A stretch of 64,000 nucleotides of DNA from Vibrio penaeicida (GTDB taxonomy: Bacteria; Pseudomonadota; Gammaproteobacteria; Enterobacterales; Vibrionaceae): assembly GCF_002933855.1 (NCBI RefSeq), contig NZ_BFAQ01000013.1, positions 186,001 to 250,000 on the forward strand. Direction: 5' to 3'. Made by a program: the position numbers and the translations under genes. Under the pieces are notes generated by a model. The model saw only the letters and a program-made list of their open reading frames with translations. It did no database searches and was not told the DNA's origin. Shown here one piece after another: positions 1 to 9,031 of this stretch. The first letter of the stretch is position 1. Every line of letters starts with the position of its first letter.

Positions 1-1579
1 TCGCTTCTTTATATGAACGAGGGAAAGCGCGAAGATATTCTTTTGATAAAGGCAAACCCGTACTTTCACCGTTGTTAGCAATGATCGCTTCTTGTAGTCG
101 GTCATCCCAAGACGAAGATACTTCCATAAGGTTTTGCTCTATTTCTTTAACATCGACATCAATGTTGTTGTTTTTCACATGGACAATGTAGTGAGTTCGC
201 GCCAATGGGCTTTCCGAAAAGAACGTTGTGAATTCTACCTCTTGATCGGAATTGAGGTAATCTCCGAGTATGCGCTGAGTTTGACGACGCAGCTGGGTGT
301 TGTAACGCTCTTTGGTTACGTAAACCATGCAACTGAAGAAACGACCAAACGGGTCTTTACGAATGAACAAACGAAGCATGTCTCGGTCTTGCATTTGAAC
401 AACACCAGAACCAACTTGAAGTAGCTCTTGCTCTGTCGCTTGAAGCAACTCATCACGTGGGAAGTTTTCTAAAATATTGTGCAGGGCTTTGAAAGAGTAC
501 GCCCCTTTCATATAACCACTAGACTCAAGAATTCGGTTAGCTTTATCGCGAATCAGCGGAATGCTAGAAACGCTCTGGTTATACACGGCTGAAGTGTAAA
601 GACCTGTGAATCTATGTTCACCAATCACTTTGCCGTTCTTACCTATTTTCTTAATACCGATGTAGTCGGTATAAGCCGGGCGGTGAATATGTGAAGCGGT
701 ATTGCCTTTGGTCACAATCAACAAGTAAGGTTTTTTGGCTTCCAAGCGCGCAGAATCTGCAAGGTCAGAAAGTTTCACACTACGAACACGGCTACCAACT
801 GAAAGAATACCTAAACCGGTTTCTTCTGTCGGACGAAGCTCGTGATCCCCTTCAACAGCAACTAAGTCGTATTCTTTGTAGCCCATAAAGGTGAAGTTGT
901 GATTACCTAACCACTTGAGAAACGCAATGGTTTCATCAACACGCTCTTTTTCAACAGGAAGAGATACACGTTGATCTTCAATTTCTTTGATCACTTGTTT
1001 TAGCTTGGCTGCCATCGGCTTCCAATCAGAAACAACCAGACCTGTATCCGTCAAAATCGATACAAGCTCGCTTTTCAAATCAGACATTTTGGTTTTGTCT
1101 GCCAGCATGTCGACTTCTATATGGAAAAGCGATAGGTCGTCGCCAGATTTTTCGTTTACGCCTGTGATTTTATTATTTTTGTCGCGGGCGATTCGCGTAG
1201 GACCATGGAGCATTAAGTGGCTAGATAGATCTAGACGCGCAAGCGCCATTTTTACCGAGTCCACAAGGAATGGGCTATCAGGTACCACGATTTCAACGAT
1301 CGTGTGGGTAGACTTCCATCCATGTCGGCTTACCGTAGGGTTAAATACTCTTACCGAAATTTCTTTAGGTTGCTTCTCGCTGATGTGATGCCACAAGCTG
1401 ACAACTGCACCATAGAGATCTGACTCGTTTCTCTGTACTAGGTCTTCCTGACCAATCGTGCTAAACAAGTGCTGAGCAAGTTTTGTTACTAAAGGTTGGT
1501 GGGCAAGCTCGAGTTTGTCTTGAATCAGTTTGTACACTTTTTCAAGAAGAACCGGCACAACGTTTTCTCGCGCGGCCAT
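1..1579 (-). CDS. gdhB: NAD-specific glutamate dehydrogenase, large (~180 kDa) type, N-terminal part
   Basis: The reading frame is open from an ATG at 1577-1579 to the left window edge, giving about 526 residues of a protein that is usually around 1,600 long. A TTGGAG ribosome site lies 8 bases before the ATG. The translation begins MAARENVVPVLLEKVYK and carries the conserved N-terminal stretches of the large bacterial NAD-GDH family, such as FLKWLGNHNFTFMGYKEYD and GILSVGSRVRS. This cytoplasmic enzyme family oxidatively deaminates glutamate to 2-oxoglutarate using NAD. The visible part is the ACT-like regulatory region; the catalytic domain lies outside the window, so its integrity cannot be judged. 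It follows DUF2835 and pepN on the same strand. Confidence 0.93.
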   Translation of the reverse strand, partial: MAARENVVPVLLEKVYKLIQDKLELAHQPLVTKLAQHLFSTIGQEDLVQRNESDLYGAVVSLWHHISEKQPKEISVRVFNPTVSRHGWKSTHTIVEIVVPDSPFLVDSVKMALARLDLSSHLMLHGPTRIARDKNNKITGVNEKSGDDLSLFHIEVDMLADKTKMSDLKSELVSILTDTGLVVSDWKPMAAKLKQVIKEIEDQRVSLPVEKERVDETIAFLKWLGNHNFTFMGYKEYDLVAVEGDHELRPTEETGLGILSVGSRVRSVKLSDLADSARLEAKKPYLLIVTKGNTASHIHRPAYTDYIGIKKIGKNGKVIGEHRFTGLYTSAVYNQSVSSIPLIRDKANRILESSGYMKGAYSFKALHNILENFPRDELLQATEQELLQVGSGVVQMQDRDMLRLFIRKDPFGRFFSCMVYVTKERYNTQLRRQTQRILGDYLNSDQEVEFTTFFSESPLARTHYIVHVKNNNIDVDVKEIEQNLMEVSSSWDDRLQEAIIANNGESTGLPLSKEYLRAFPRSYKEA

Positions 1580-1777
1580 ATTAACGCTCCAATCTTAGAA
1601 TTTTTGTAGGGTGTTGCTTAATGCAACTTGGTAATGCCTTAGCCTGACTAGAAAAACAGGCTATCTATATTGTAAAAGCAATATTGATAAAAGGTTAAAT
1701 GAATTGCGGGTAGGATCATGAAAAAAGTTTGAATCTGTGATTAAGGTACCTATTTAAACATCTGAAAACTCACAAGT

Positions 1778-1996
1778 TCACAGAACTTCCAACTTTAGAA
1801 GTTTATTATTCTGGTCAGTTGTTAGCCTAAAGCGCCCTTTTACACCAATTTGACTAAGAAAGGGTCTGAAACGAGATGCAGGTAATTGAATTTTTAAACC
1901 TTGGTCAGTGAAGACAATTACGGAGCTTGCCGCTCCTGAGTAGTGGCTGAGAAATTCTTGATAGGTAATATTAAGAGAGAAGTAATATTGATTCAT
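1778..1996 (-). CDS. DUF2835 family small protein
   Basis: This small protein of 72 residues begins MNQYYFSLNITYQEFL and matches what I remember of the DUF2835 family, common next to pepN in Vibrio. Its function is not known. I chose the ATG at 1996 rather than the in-frame TTG at 2005, because homologues begin with a short M-x-x-Y/F-x-F strand and nothing supports the TTG. No strong ribosome site is seen. It contains no cysteine, no signal peptide and no membrane segment, so it should be cytoplasmic. It sits 58 bases downstream of pepN and about 200 bases upstream of the glutamate dehydrogenase, and may be co-transcribed with pepN. Confidence 0.75.
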   Translation of the reverse strand: MNQYYFSLNITYQEFLSHYSGAASSVIVFTDQGLKIQLPASRFRPFLSQIGVKGRFRLTTDQNNKLLKLEVL

Positions 1997-2006
1997 GGAT
2001 AACAAA

Positions 2007-2028
2007 AGTAGCAGTAAAAACTGCCACT
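2007..2028 (-). other. Hairpin between pepN and DUF2835
   Basis: The minus strand reads AGTGGCAGT, a TTTT loop, then ACTGCTACT: a 9-bp stem with one G-U pair. A short T-rich tract (TTTTGTT) and then the DUF2835 ATG follow. It could be a weak terminator of pepN or an mRNA structure near the DUF2835 start. Confidence 0.5.
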
Positions 2029-2054
2029 TATATTCATTCGCTAGTCAGTCTTAT

Positions 2055-4661
2055 TTAAGATTCTAACGCTTTTGTTACTTTTTCATAGAGATCTTTGGCC
2101 AGATTGTCGAGATTGGACAATTTTTCCAACTCTTTACGCATCATCGCCTGGCGTTCTTCATCATAATTTCTGTATTTAAGAAGAGGATCTATCAGTCGCG
2201 AGGCAACTTGCGGGTTGCTTTCATTCATTTGGGTCAAAATCTCGCCAGCAAATGCATAGCCACTGCCATCTTTGTTGTGGAAATTTACTGGGTTTCCACC
2301 AAAGAAAGTACCAATTAAGTTACGAGTACGGTTTGGATTCTTAAGATCAAAGGCAGCGTGAGACATCGTTTCACGAATGGTATCGAGTACATTGTTTGCT
2401 GGATTAGTGCCTTGAAGCGCAAACCACTTATCCATAACCAAACCATCATGGCTCCATTTGTCGCTGAAGCTTGCCATCAACTCCGAACGACACGGTAATT
2501 GTGCTGCGTTTGCCGCAGTTAATGCCGCCATAGTGTCAGTCATGTTGTTCGCTTCTCGATACACAACTTTTACAATATCATCGCCTTGGTCAGTCAATGC
2601 CAAGTAGGACAAGCATACATTCCTTAGAGATCGCTTACCAATGGCATCGTGCTCTACAACGTACTCAGCTTGCTTGTTACTGTGGAACGTAGCACTTAAT
2701 TCATCCACTAACCCAAAAGCAAATGCTTTACGGATCGACTCTCTAACAAAACGAATTGCATCGACATCTGCTGGCTTAAACCATCCTGCTATTTCCGCTT
2801 CACCTGGAACTTTTAAAGCTTCGGCAATAAATGCTGGTTCTAAGCTAGCATCAAGCAACACTCCTCTGAATGCATCAATCACATCTTCAGGAAGCTCGAA
2901 ACTTTCTCCGTTTTGTTTACGTGTAATGTTTAACTTAATGTACTTGGCAAGAAGCAATTGCCCTGCATCCCATCGCGCAAAATCATTTTTGGCGTTAACC
3001 ATTAAAAACTTCAAATCTTCATCTGAATATTCATAGTTCAACTTAACGGGTGCTGAAAACTCACGCAGCATTGAAATGACTGGACGTTCAGTTACATTTT
3101 CGAAAACAAAGGTTTGCTCATCTTGAGTGAAATCAAGAACATTGCTGATCTCTTTAGAGTTACAGCGTAACTCAATAACACTTCCGTCCTGCGCATACAG
3201 CTCAATATCAAACGGAATGTGCAATGCTTGCTTTTCTGATTGCTCCAATGTTGCAGGCGTTTGCTGCTTCAATGTTAGCGAAAATGTGTTTGCGGCTTGA
3301 TTAAATTCAGTGGTTGCTTCAACCGTTGGTGTACCAGACTGGCTGTACCACAAACGGAAATGTTTCAAATCGACACCAGAAGCGTCTTCCATTGCAGACA
3401 CAAAGTCTTCACAAGTCGCCGCGGTACCATCATGGCGTTCAAAATAGAGCTTCACACCTTGTTGAAATTTTTCTTCACCAAGGAGTGTGTGCATCATTCG
3501 AATAACTTCACTCCCCTTTTCGTATACCGTTAGCGTGTAGAAATTATTCATTTCTATCACTTTTTCCGGACGAATTGGATGAGACATTGGGCTCGCGTCT
3601 TCAGCAAATTGCGGACCACGGATAACTCTAACGTTGTTAATTCGATTTACGGCACGAGAGCCTAAATCCGACGAGAATTCTTGATCGCGGAAAACCGTTA
3701 GACCTTCTTTCAAACTAAGTTGGAACCAATCACGGCAAGTAACGCGGTTACCCGTCCAGTTGTGGAAGTATTCGTGTCCGATAACCGCTTCAATACCTAA
3801 GTAATCATCATCAGTTGCAGTTTCATTGTTTGCTAGCACGTATTTTGAGTTGAATACGTTGAGCCCTTTGTTTTCCATCGCGCCCATATTGAAAAAATCA
3901 ACAGCAACGATCATGTAAATATCGAGATCGTATTCAAGTCCAAATCGCTCTTCGTCCCATTTCATTGAATTAATCAATGAGGTCATTGCGAACGGCGCGC
4001 GGTCTAGGTTTCCTCTGTCGACATAAATTTCTAGATCGACTTCACGACCTGAAACCGTTACGTATTTATCTCGAAGAACATCAAAATCACCTGCAACAAC
4101 GGCAAATAGGTAAGCTGGTTTCGGGTGCGGGTCATTCCATTTTGCCCAATGTCGACCGTTTTCAAGCTTACCCTCATCAACACGGTTACCGTTACTTAGA
4201 AGAAAGGTATTCTTAGATTCTTCTGCGATAACAGTCGTTGTGAAAATGGCCAACACATCGGGACGATCCATGTAATAGGTAATTCGACGGAAGCCTTCTG
4301 CTTCACACTGAGTGCAGAAGCCATCTCCCGATTTGTACAGACCTTCCAAAGCCGTGTTGGTTGAAGGGTTAACTTCTGTTTGAATGGTCAGCTCAAAATC
4401 TTTAGTCAGACCATTAATTTCAAGACCACCTTCCACTTCTTGGTAGTCAACCCAATCTTCTCCATCAACTTTTAAAGCAAGCAAAGTTAACTCATCACCA
4501 TCAAGAAACAGCTTTGTACTCTCTTCTAGTTTTTTCACTGTTGATACAGCCGTTATAACACTCGCTGTGTCGTGCAAATCGAAAGTCAGGTCTACGTGAG
4601 TGATAGTAAAGTCAGGAGACTGATAATCTTTGCGATATTTTGCTTGAGGGCTTTGAGCCAT
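2055..4661 (-). CDS. pepN: Aminopeptidase N (M1 zinc metallopeptidase)
   Basis: This full-length protein of 868 residues corresponds to E. coli-type PepN, a cytoplasmic M1 aminopeptidase that removes N-terminal residues late in protein turnover. The exopeptidase motif GAMENKGLN is followed by the zinc site HEYFHNWTGNRV, roughly residues 260-300, with the third zinc ligand expected in the nearby LKEGLTVFRDQEFSSD. The N-terminal beta domain and the long helical C-terminal domain are complete. The start ATG at 4661 gives MAQSPQAKYRKDYQSPDF, which fits the family. It leads a minus-strand group with DUF2835 and lies downstream of a terminator-like hairpin pair, so it probably has its own promoter in the 289-base gap before it. 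Confidence 0.97.
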   Translation of the reverse strand: MAQSPQAKYRKDYQSPDFTITHVDLTFDLHDTASVITAVSTVKKLEESTKLFLDGDELTLLALKVDGEDWVDYQEVEGGLEINGLTKDFELTIQTEVNPSTNTALEGLYKSGDGFCTQCEAEGFRRITYYMDRPDVLAIFTTTVIAEESKNTFLLSNGNRVDEGKLENGRHWAKWNDPHPKPAYLFAVVAGDFDVLRDKYVTVSGREVDLEIYVDRGNLDRAPFAMTSLINSMKWDEERFGLEYDLDIYMIVAVDFFNMGAMENKGLNVFNSKYVLANNETATDDDYLGIEAVIGHEYFHNWTGNRVTCRDWFQLSLKEGLTVFRDQEFSSDLGSRAVNRINNVRVIRGPQFAEDASPMSHPIRPEKVIEMNNFYTLTVYEKGSEVIRMMHTLLGEEKFQQGVKLYFERHDGTAATCEDFVSAMEDASGVDLKHFRLWYSQSGTPTVEATTEFNQAANTFSLTLKQQTPATLEQSEKQALHIPFDIELYAQDGSVIELRCNSKEISNVLDFTQDEQTFVFENVTERPVISMLREFSAPVKLNYEYSDEDLKFLMVNAKNDFARWDAGQLLLAKYIKLNITRKQNGESFELPEDVIDAFRGVLLDASLEPAFIAEALKVPGEAEIAGWFKPADVDAIRFVRESIRKAFAFGLVDELSATFHSNKQAEYVVEHDAIGKRSLRNVCLSYLALTDQGDDIVKVVYREANNMTDTMAALTAANAAQLPCRSELMASFSDKWSHDGLVMDKWFALQGTNPANNVLDTIRETMSHAAFDLKNPNRTRNLIGTFFGGNPVNFHNKDGSGYAFAGEILTQMNESNPQVASRLIDPLLKYRNYDEERQAMMRKELEKLSNLDNLAKDLYEKVTKALES

Positions 4662-4860
4662 ATTGAAATTTCCTTTTATATATCTGCCAGTTGCGTTTAC
4701 CTAATATAGCCAATTGATCACGAGCAGAAAATGAGATTTTCTTCTGAACATGAGAAATGAGCTAACTTGGAAAGGTTTCAGATTATTTGACTGAAATTAT
4801 AGCGAACAATAGCTTGTACTTCGTCAAAAATATCATACGGCAATGTGAATTGACGGTATA

Positions 4861-4917
4861 ACAAAAAATAATGAGTCTCAGAAAATGAGACCGGAACAGT
4901 ATACGATGCTATTCCGG
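4861..4917 (-). terminator. Terminator region of the secreted-protein gene
   Basis: Two adjacent hairpins lie downstream of the gene ending at 4951. The first (4890-4917) has the 7-bp stem ACCGGAA/TTCCGGT. The second (4875-4891) has the stem GTCTCA/TGAGAC. It is followed on the minus strand by TCATTATTTTTT, a plausible intrinsic terminator tract. Confidence 0.6.
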
Positions 4918-4950
4918 TTCTGATAGATAAAGGGGTCCTTGATCTAGTCA

Positions 4951-5613
4951 TTACTCCACACGGTTGAGCACCGCGTACATATCAGATGTTTGGCTATCTA
5001 GAGTGAGCTGATTATCGATCAAAGTGTATCGAGAATCTTGCTCTCCATCACTGTACATGAGTACGAGATGATCCCCTTCTATGATATAGATACCTTCATG
5101 CGTCGCTTCATTGCCGTTGCCGGAAACGACTCGGAAAGAGAACACGAAGTCGGCTTGAAGTACCAAATCCATCTGGCTAACGTCGCTTGCCAATATGTCG
5201 TCGCCAGCGAGTGTCTCACTAGTCCAGCTGCCGACTAAAGCTGTGGGTAGAGCTTTTTGAAAGATCACCCCATTCAAATTAAGCTGGTTGTGGTTGTTGT
5301 TATAGTGGTAAACCTGAGGCGTTTCTGTATTCATACCAAGCACCAAAGTTGACTCATCAGCTTCATAGCTTCCTTGCCAATAGTCCACGGAATGATCTTT
5401 CTTTTGAATTTCGATGGTGAATACGTAATCTGACTCTAAAGTGAGCCTTATCGCTAGGAAGTCTTCAGATGTGCTGTCCGGATCCGGATTAAACAAGTAC
5501 CAGTCCCCTAAAAGGAACGGGTGGTTAAATTGCGTTAACTCAGCTTTTTGCTTAACCTCGGCATGGGTCGAACTAAACAAAAAACAGGTAAAAACTAATA
5601 GTAATAATCTCAT
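4951..5613 (-). CDS. Secreted or periplasmic protein of unknown function
   Basis: This protein of 220 residues is one I do not recognise. The first ~20 residues (MRLLLLVFTCFLFSSTHA) form a clear Sec signal peptide with an alanine cleavage site, so it should be exported. The mature part is acidic. It appears to hold two related lipocalin-like segments of about 90 residues, each with a G-x-W motif (LGDWYLFNPD and VGSWTSETL), alternating strand patterns, and a Y-E/I-x-D/G-x-L-V-L ending. The ATG at 5613 is chosen over the GTG at 5622 because GAGGTGG sits at good spacing before it. It is a single-gene unit between pepN and prc. Confidence 0.7.
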   Translation of the reverse strand: MRLLLLVFTCFLFSSTHAEVKQKAELTQFNHPFLLGDWYLFNPDPDSTSEDFLAIRLTLESDYVFTIEIQKKDHSVDYWQGSYEADESTLVLGMNTETPQVYHYNNNHNQLNLNGVIFQKALPTALVGSWTSETLAGDDILASDVSQMDLVLQADFVFSFRVVSGNGNEATHEGIYIIEGDHLVLMYSDGEQDSRYTLIDNQLTLDSQTSDMYAVLNRVE

Positions 5614-5701
5614 CACTTCCACCTCACTTTTCTTTAAGCTTAGAAGTGAATTGACTATACACCCAAAAATTTAGATCTATATCACATTAATTTTTAACAT
5701 T

Positions 5702-5727
5702 AAAAAAGCGAGCACTCGGCTCGCTTT
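5702..5727 (-). terminator. Rho-independent terminator of proQ-prc
   Basis: The minus strand reads AAAGCGAGC, loop CGAGT, GCTCGCTTT followed by more T residues. This 9-bp stem with a U tract lies immediately after the prc stop codon. Confidence 0.9.
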
Positions 5728-5731
5728 CATT

Positions 5732-7735
5732 TTAAGAGGTTGATTTACTTACTATATCAACCGTTATTGCAATGGCTTCATCTAAATAAGCATCAGGTGC
5801 TTCATAATCCTTTGGAACATCTTCCAAAGTTTTGAAAGCCGGTTCTCCCTGAGCTTTTTGGCGTTGATTGATACGGCTCAATCGCTTGTCTTCAGACTTA
5901 TCCTGATCGCTATTACGCACTGATTCATTCAAAGAAATTGAATTGTCTTCTTTCTCTGCTTTATATTCAGCAATATCCTCAATGATAAATGAAAACTCTA
6001 AATCTTTAGTGATCCGTTTATCGTGAAGGGCTGTTAAGTTTGCAATAAGCTTAGATTGGTCATCCAGTTCGCTGTATTCAGCTTTTTTGATTTGATCCCA
6101 AGGTAACGCGTTATCTTCAACGCTCTCACCTGTCTCTTCAGGATCAATTGCAGTTGGAAACGGAATATCCGGAACTACGCCTTTATTTTGAGTACTTCCA
6201 CCATTGATTCGATAGAACTTTTGAATCGTATATTGTACGTATCCAAGCTCTTTTTCGAACAAATCGTATATGTGGTTCAAACTTCTGTGTTGCTGAACCG
6301 TACCCTTACCAAATGAGTTCTCACCTAAAATAACTGCACGACCATAATCTTGGAGTGCTGCGGCAAAAATTTCTGAGGCTGACGCGCTGTAGCGGTTCAC
6401 TAAAACAGTCACTGGACCTTCATAACTGATCTGGTTGCCTGTATCGCTATTTTGTTCGATTCGACCATAGCTATCACGAACCTGAACAATTGGACCGCTC
6501 TTAATGAACAACCCTGAAAGCGCTGTCGCTTCAGTTAAAGCACCGCCACCGTTGTTTCGAAGATCGACAACAATTCCATCGACCTCTTTCTCTTTCAATT
6601 CAGCGATCAGCTTATCTGTATCTTTCGAAAGACCAACATAGAAACTTGGGACTTCAAGTACACCAATTTTCTTTCCATCTTTCTCATGTATCTCAGACTT
6701 AACCGCTCGGTCTTCTAGGCGAATCTTGTCTCGCACAATTGTTACATCGTAACTTTTTGCGCCTTTCGCTTCAGGAAGAATGTGCAACCTAACTTTAGTA
6801 CCCTTAGGACCCTTGATAAGCTGAACAACGTCGTCTAATCGCCATCCGATCACATCAACCATGTCATCTTTATCTTGAGCAACACCAATAATTCGGTCGC
6901 CTTCAGACAATTGCTTACTATTCGACGCTGGACCACCAGCAACCAAAGAGCGGATCACGGTATAGTCTTCTGTCATCTGAAGAACCGCACCTATCCCTTC
7001 TAGAGACAAGTTCATTTCAGACTGAAACTGTTCCGCATTTCTCGGGGAAAGATAACTGGTGTGAGGATCCACTTCTCGAGCAAAAGCATTCATGTAAAGC
7101 TGGAAAACATCTTCACTTTTAGTCTGAGAAATACGTTTCATTGCGTTGTTATAACGCTTTTCAAGCATTTCTTTAATTTCAGGCCAATCTTTGCCAGTGA
7201 GTTTTAAGTTTAGAGCATCATACTTAACTCGCTTACGCCATAGTTCGTTAACTTCGCTTTGGCTTTTCGGCCATTCGGCATCAGAACGATCAACCATCAT
7301 TGACTCGTCTACGTCGAATTTTATTTCTTCGTCTAACAGGGTCAAGGCATAAGAAAAGCGCTCAAAGCGTTTTTCATTTGCGAGGTTATAGAGTTTGAAG
7401 GCAATTTTGTTGCTGCCAGACTTCAGCTGATCATCAAGCTGAACTGACCATTCAACAAACGAATTAATATCACTCTGGGTGAAGATATTCTTGTTGTAGT
7501 CCAGCATTTCCACATAACGATTAAACATCGCTTGGGAGAATTCATCATTGAGATTGAAGTGCTTATAATGCGAACGAGTTAATCGGGAAGTCACTCGTTT
7601 GCTCGCTGTGGTATGTTGAACTTCAGGAGCTAGAAGTGGCAAATCGGCTTTGGAAAGTTTGGCTTCGAGAGCCTGAGCTGATGCTGCCAGCAACAAGCTG
7701 GCAGCGATCACAGTCAATTTAGAACGACATTTCAT
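5732..7735 (-). CDS. prc: Periplasmic tail-specific protease Prc (Tsp)
   Basis: This protein of 667 residues is an S41 serine protease that degrades or trims periplasmic proteins with nonpolar C-termini. A signal peptide is present (about residues 1-22, ending in SAQA). The domains run in the usual order: helical N-terminal domain, PDZ domain around residues 235-320 (SLEGIGAVLQMTEDYTVI), then the peptidase core. The core carries the catalytic serine in NRYSASASEIFAAAL and the general-base lysine in ENSFGKGTVQ, followed by the DUF3340 C-terminal region. All key residues are present. It starts 17 bases after proQ, the same arrangement as in E. coli, so the two are very probably one operon. Confidence 0.97.
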   Translation of the reverse strand: MKCRSKLTVIAASLLLAASAQALEAKLSKADLPLLAPEVQHTTASKRVTSRLTRSHYKHFNLNDEFSQAMFNRYVEMLDYNKNIFTQSDINSFVEWSVQLDDQLKSGSNKIAFKLYNLANEKRFERFSYALTLLDEEIKFDVDESMMVDRSDAEWPKSQSEVNELWRKRVKYDALNLKLTGKDWPEIKEMLEKRYNNAMKRISQTKSEDVFQLYMNAFAREVDPHTSYLSPRNAEQFQSEMNLSLEGIGAVLQMTEDYTVIRSLVAGGPASNSKQLSEGDRIIGVAQDKDDMVDVIGWRLDDVVQLIKGPKGTKVRLHILPEAKGAKSYDVTIVRDKIRLEDRAVKSEIHEKDGKKIGVLEVPSFYVGLSKDTDKLIAELKEKEVDGIVVDLRNNGGGALTEATALSGLFIKSGPIVQVRDSYGRIEQNSDTGNQISYEGPVTVLVNRYSASASEIFAAALQDYGRAVILGENSFGKGTVQQHRSLNHIYDLFEKELGYVQYTIQKFYRINGGSTQNKGVVPDIPFPTAIDPEETGESVEDNALPWDQIKKAEYSELDDQSKLIANLTALHDKRITKDLEFSFIIEDIAEYKAEKEDNSISLNESVRNSDQDKSEDKRLSRINQRQKAQGEPAFKTLEDVPKDYEAPDAYLDEAIAITVDIVSKSTS

Positions 7736-7752
7736 GCGTAGGAGTTTCTCCT

Positions 7753-8382
7753 TTAAGCGCGTAAGTGCTCCGCTTTTACGACCATTTGCAGACCGTTATT
7801 AAGCTGCACCCGCACATCATCCTTGTTAATTTCTACAATTGTAGCAGCCATATTCCCTTTACCCATATTTACGTTCACTGCATTGCCAATGATCATATCA
7901 TCGTCATTTAGCGGACGCGTAGGCGCAGCTGCTTTATTGTTCTGAGGTTTTTGTGCTTTAGGTTTCGATTTACGAGCTTGAGGCTTATTCGCCTTAGCTT
8001 TTGCTTTACCTTCTTCACGTGCTTTTTCAGCTTTTTCTTTACGACGAGCCTGAACTCGCGCCTTGCTTTCCGCTAGTGCAGTTTTGGCATGTTCGATGTG
8101 CTCTTCTTCAAGTGCACCCGCTTCATTACCATCTAAGTCCACACGAATTGCGCCAGGTTTTGCACCATGTAGGTAACGCCAAGAAGACGTATATTGTCTC
8201 AATGCAGCACGTAACTGAGTTTTACTTACTTTTGGATCATCACTCAGACGATCTGCCAAATCTTGAAAGATACCAATTTTTAATGGCTTAGCTTCACCTT
8301 CTAAAGTAAAGCACTTAGGGAAACATTCAGCAATATATGCAATGACTTCTTTGCTGTTTTTTAACTTTTCAGTGTTTTCCAT
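7753..8382 (-). CDS. proQ: RNA chaperone ProQ
   Basis: This protein of 209 residues is a FinO-family RNA-binding protein. Residues 1-120 form the FinO/ProQ domain, with the typical [16 protein letters not shown] and [15 protein letters not shown] stretches. A lysine/alanine-rich linker follows (about residues 120-155). The Tudor/SH3-like C-terminal domain holds [17 protein letters not shown]. The family binds structured sRNAs and mRNA 3' ends and was first linked to expression of the ProP osmolyte transporter. It forms a unit with the downstream prc. The size and domain layout match E. coli ProQ closely, and nothing appears missing. Confidence 0.97.
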   Translation of the reverse strand: MENTEKLKNSKEVIAYIAECFPKCFTLEGEAKPLKIGIFQDLADRLSDDPKVSKTQLRAALRQYTSSWRYLHGAKPGAIRVDLDGNEAGALEEEHIEHAKTALAESKARVQARRKEKAEKAREEGKAKAKANKPQARKSKPKAQKPQNNKAAAPTRPLNDDDMIIGNAVNVNMGKGNMAATIVEINKDDVRVQLNNGLQMVVKAEHLRA

Positions 8383-8483
8383 GAGGATTCCTGGTTGTTG
8401 CGGCCTTTACCCGCAAAGCGTTCATATAAATATTTTCGCTATTATAGTGACATGCTTAGGAAAAACCACAACCAAGTTGTAAA

Positions 8484-8957
8484 TTAATCGTTGTTCGCGT
8501 GGGAATTGAGCAGCTTTTCAACTTCCTTCATCAGGAAGGTCAAACCATTCTCATCATTTTGGTTAAATCGACCGATTTCAGGGCTATCAATATCGAGTAC
8601 CCCCGCAATCTCTCCATTTATACGAAACGGGATGACAATTTCTGAGTTACTCTCGGCATCACAAGCAATATGCCCTTCGAAATCTTGTACGTTTTCGATT
8701 CGTTGAACTGTATCGGTTGCTACTGCTGTTCCACATACTCCGCGCCCCACCGGAATCCTTACACAAGCAGGCTTACCTTGAAATGGACCGAGAACTAACT
8801 CATTATCTTTCATTAAGTAAAAGCCTACCCAATTCAGCTTATTCAGCTCCATATTCAAAAGCGCACTTAGGTTAGATAAATTAGCAATCAAATCTGGCTC
8901 CCCTTCAATGATTGCTTGTGCTTGCTTCGTTAATGTCTGGTATTGCTTTTCAATCAT
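8484..8957 (-). CDS. msrC: Free methionine-(R)-sulfoxide reductase (GAF domain)
   Basis: This protein of 157 residues is a single GAF domain of the fRMsr family, which reduces free methionine-R-sulfoxide in the cytoplasm. The motif WVGFYLMKDNELVLGPFQG is present. So are the three redox cysteines, in PACVRIPVGRG, GVCGTAV and HIACDAESNSEIV. I chose the ATG at 8957 (MIEKQYQTLTKQ), which has an AGGA-like site upstream. The longer frame to 9002 would add 15 basic residues not seen in the family. It is divergent from the ABC transporter, with about 75 bases between them for both promoters. E. coli has the same neighbour order of msrC beside yebS/yebT. Confidence 0.93.
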   Translation of the reverse strand: MIEKQYQTLTKQAQAIIEGEPDLIANLSNLSALLNMELNKLNWVGFYLMKDNELVLGPFQGKPACVRIPVGRGVCGTAVATDTVQRIENVQDFEGHIACDAESNSEIVIPFRINGEIAGVLDIDSPEIGRFNQNDENGLTFLMKEVEKLLNSHANND

Positions 8958-9031
8958 TTTCTTCTTTTTCCTAAGGATGTACGTACAATGCCACATCAAC
9001 AAGAAAACTTGGCATTTGTAAAAAATTCGTT

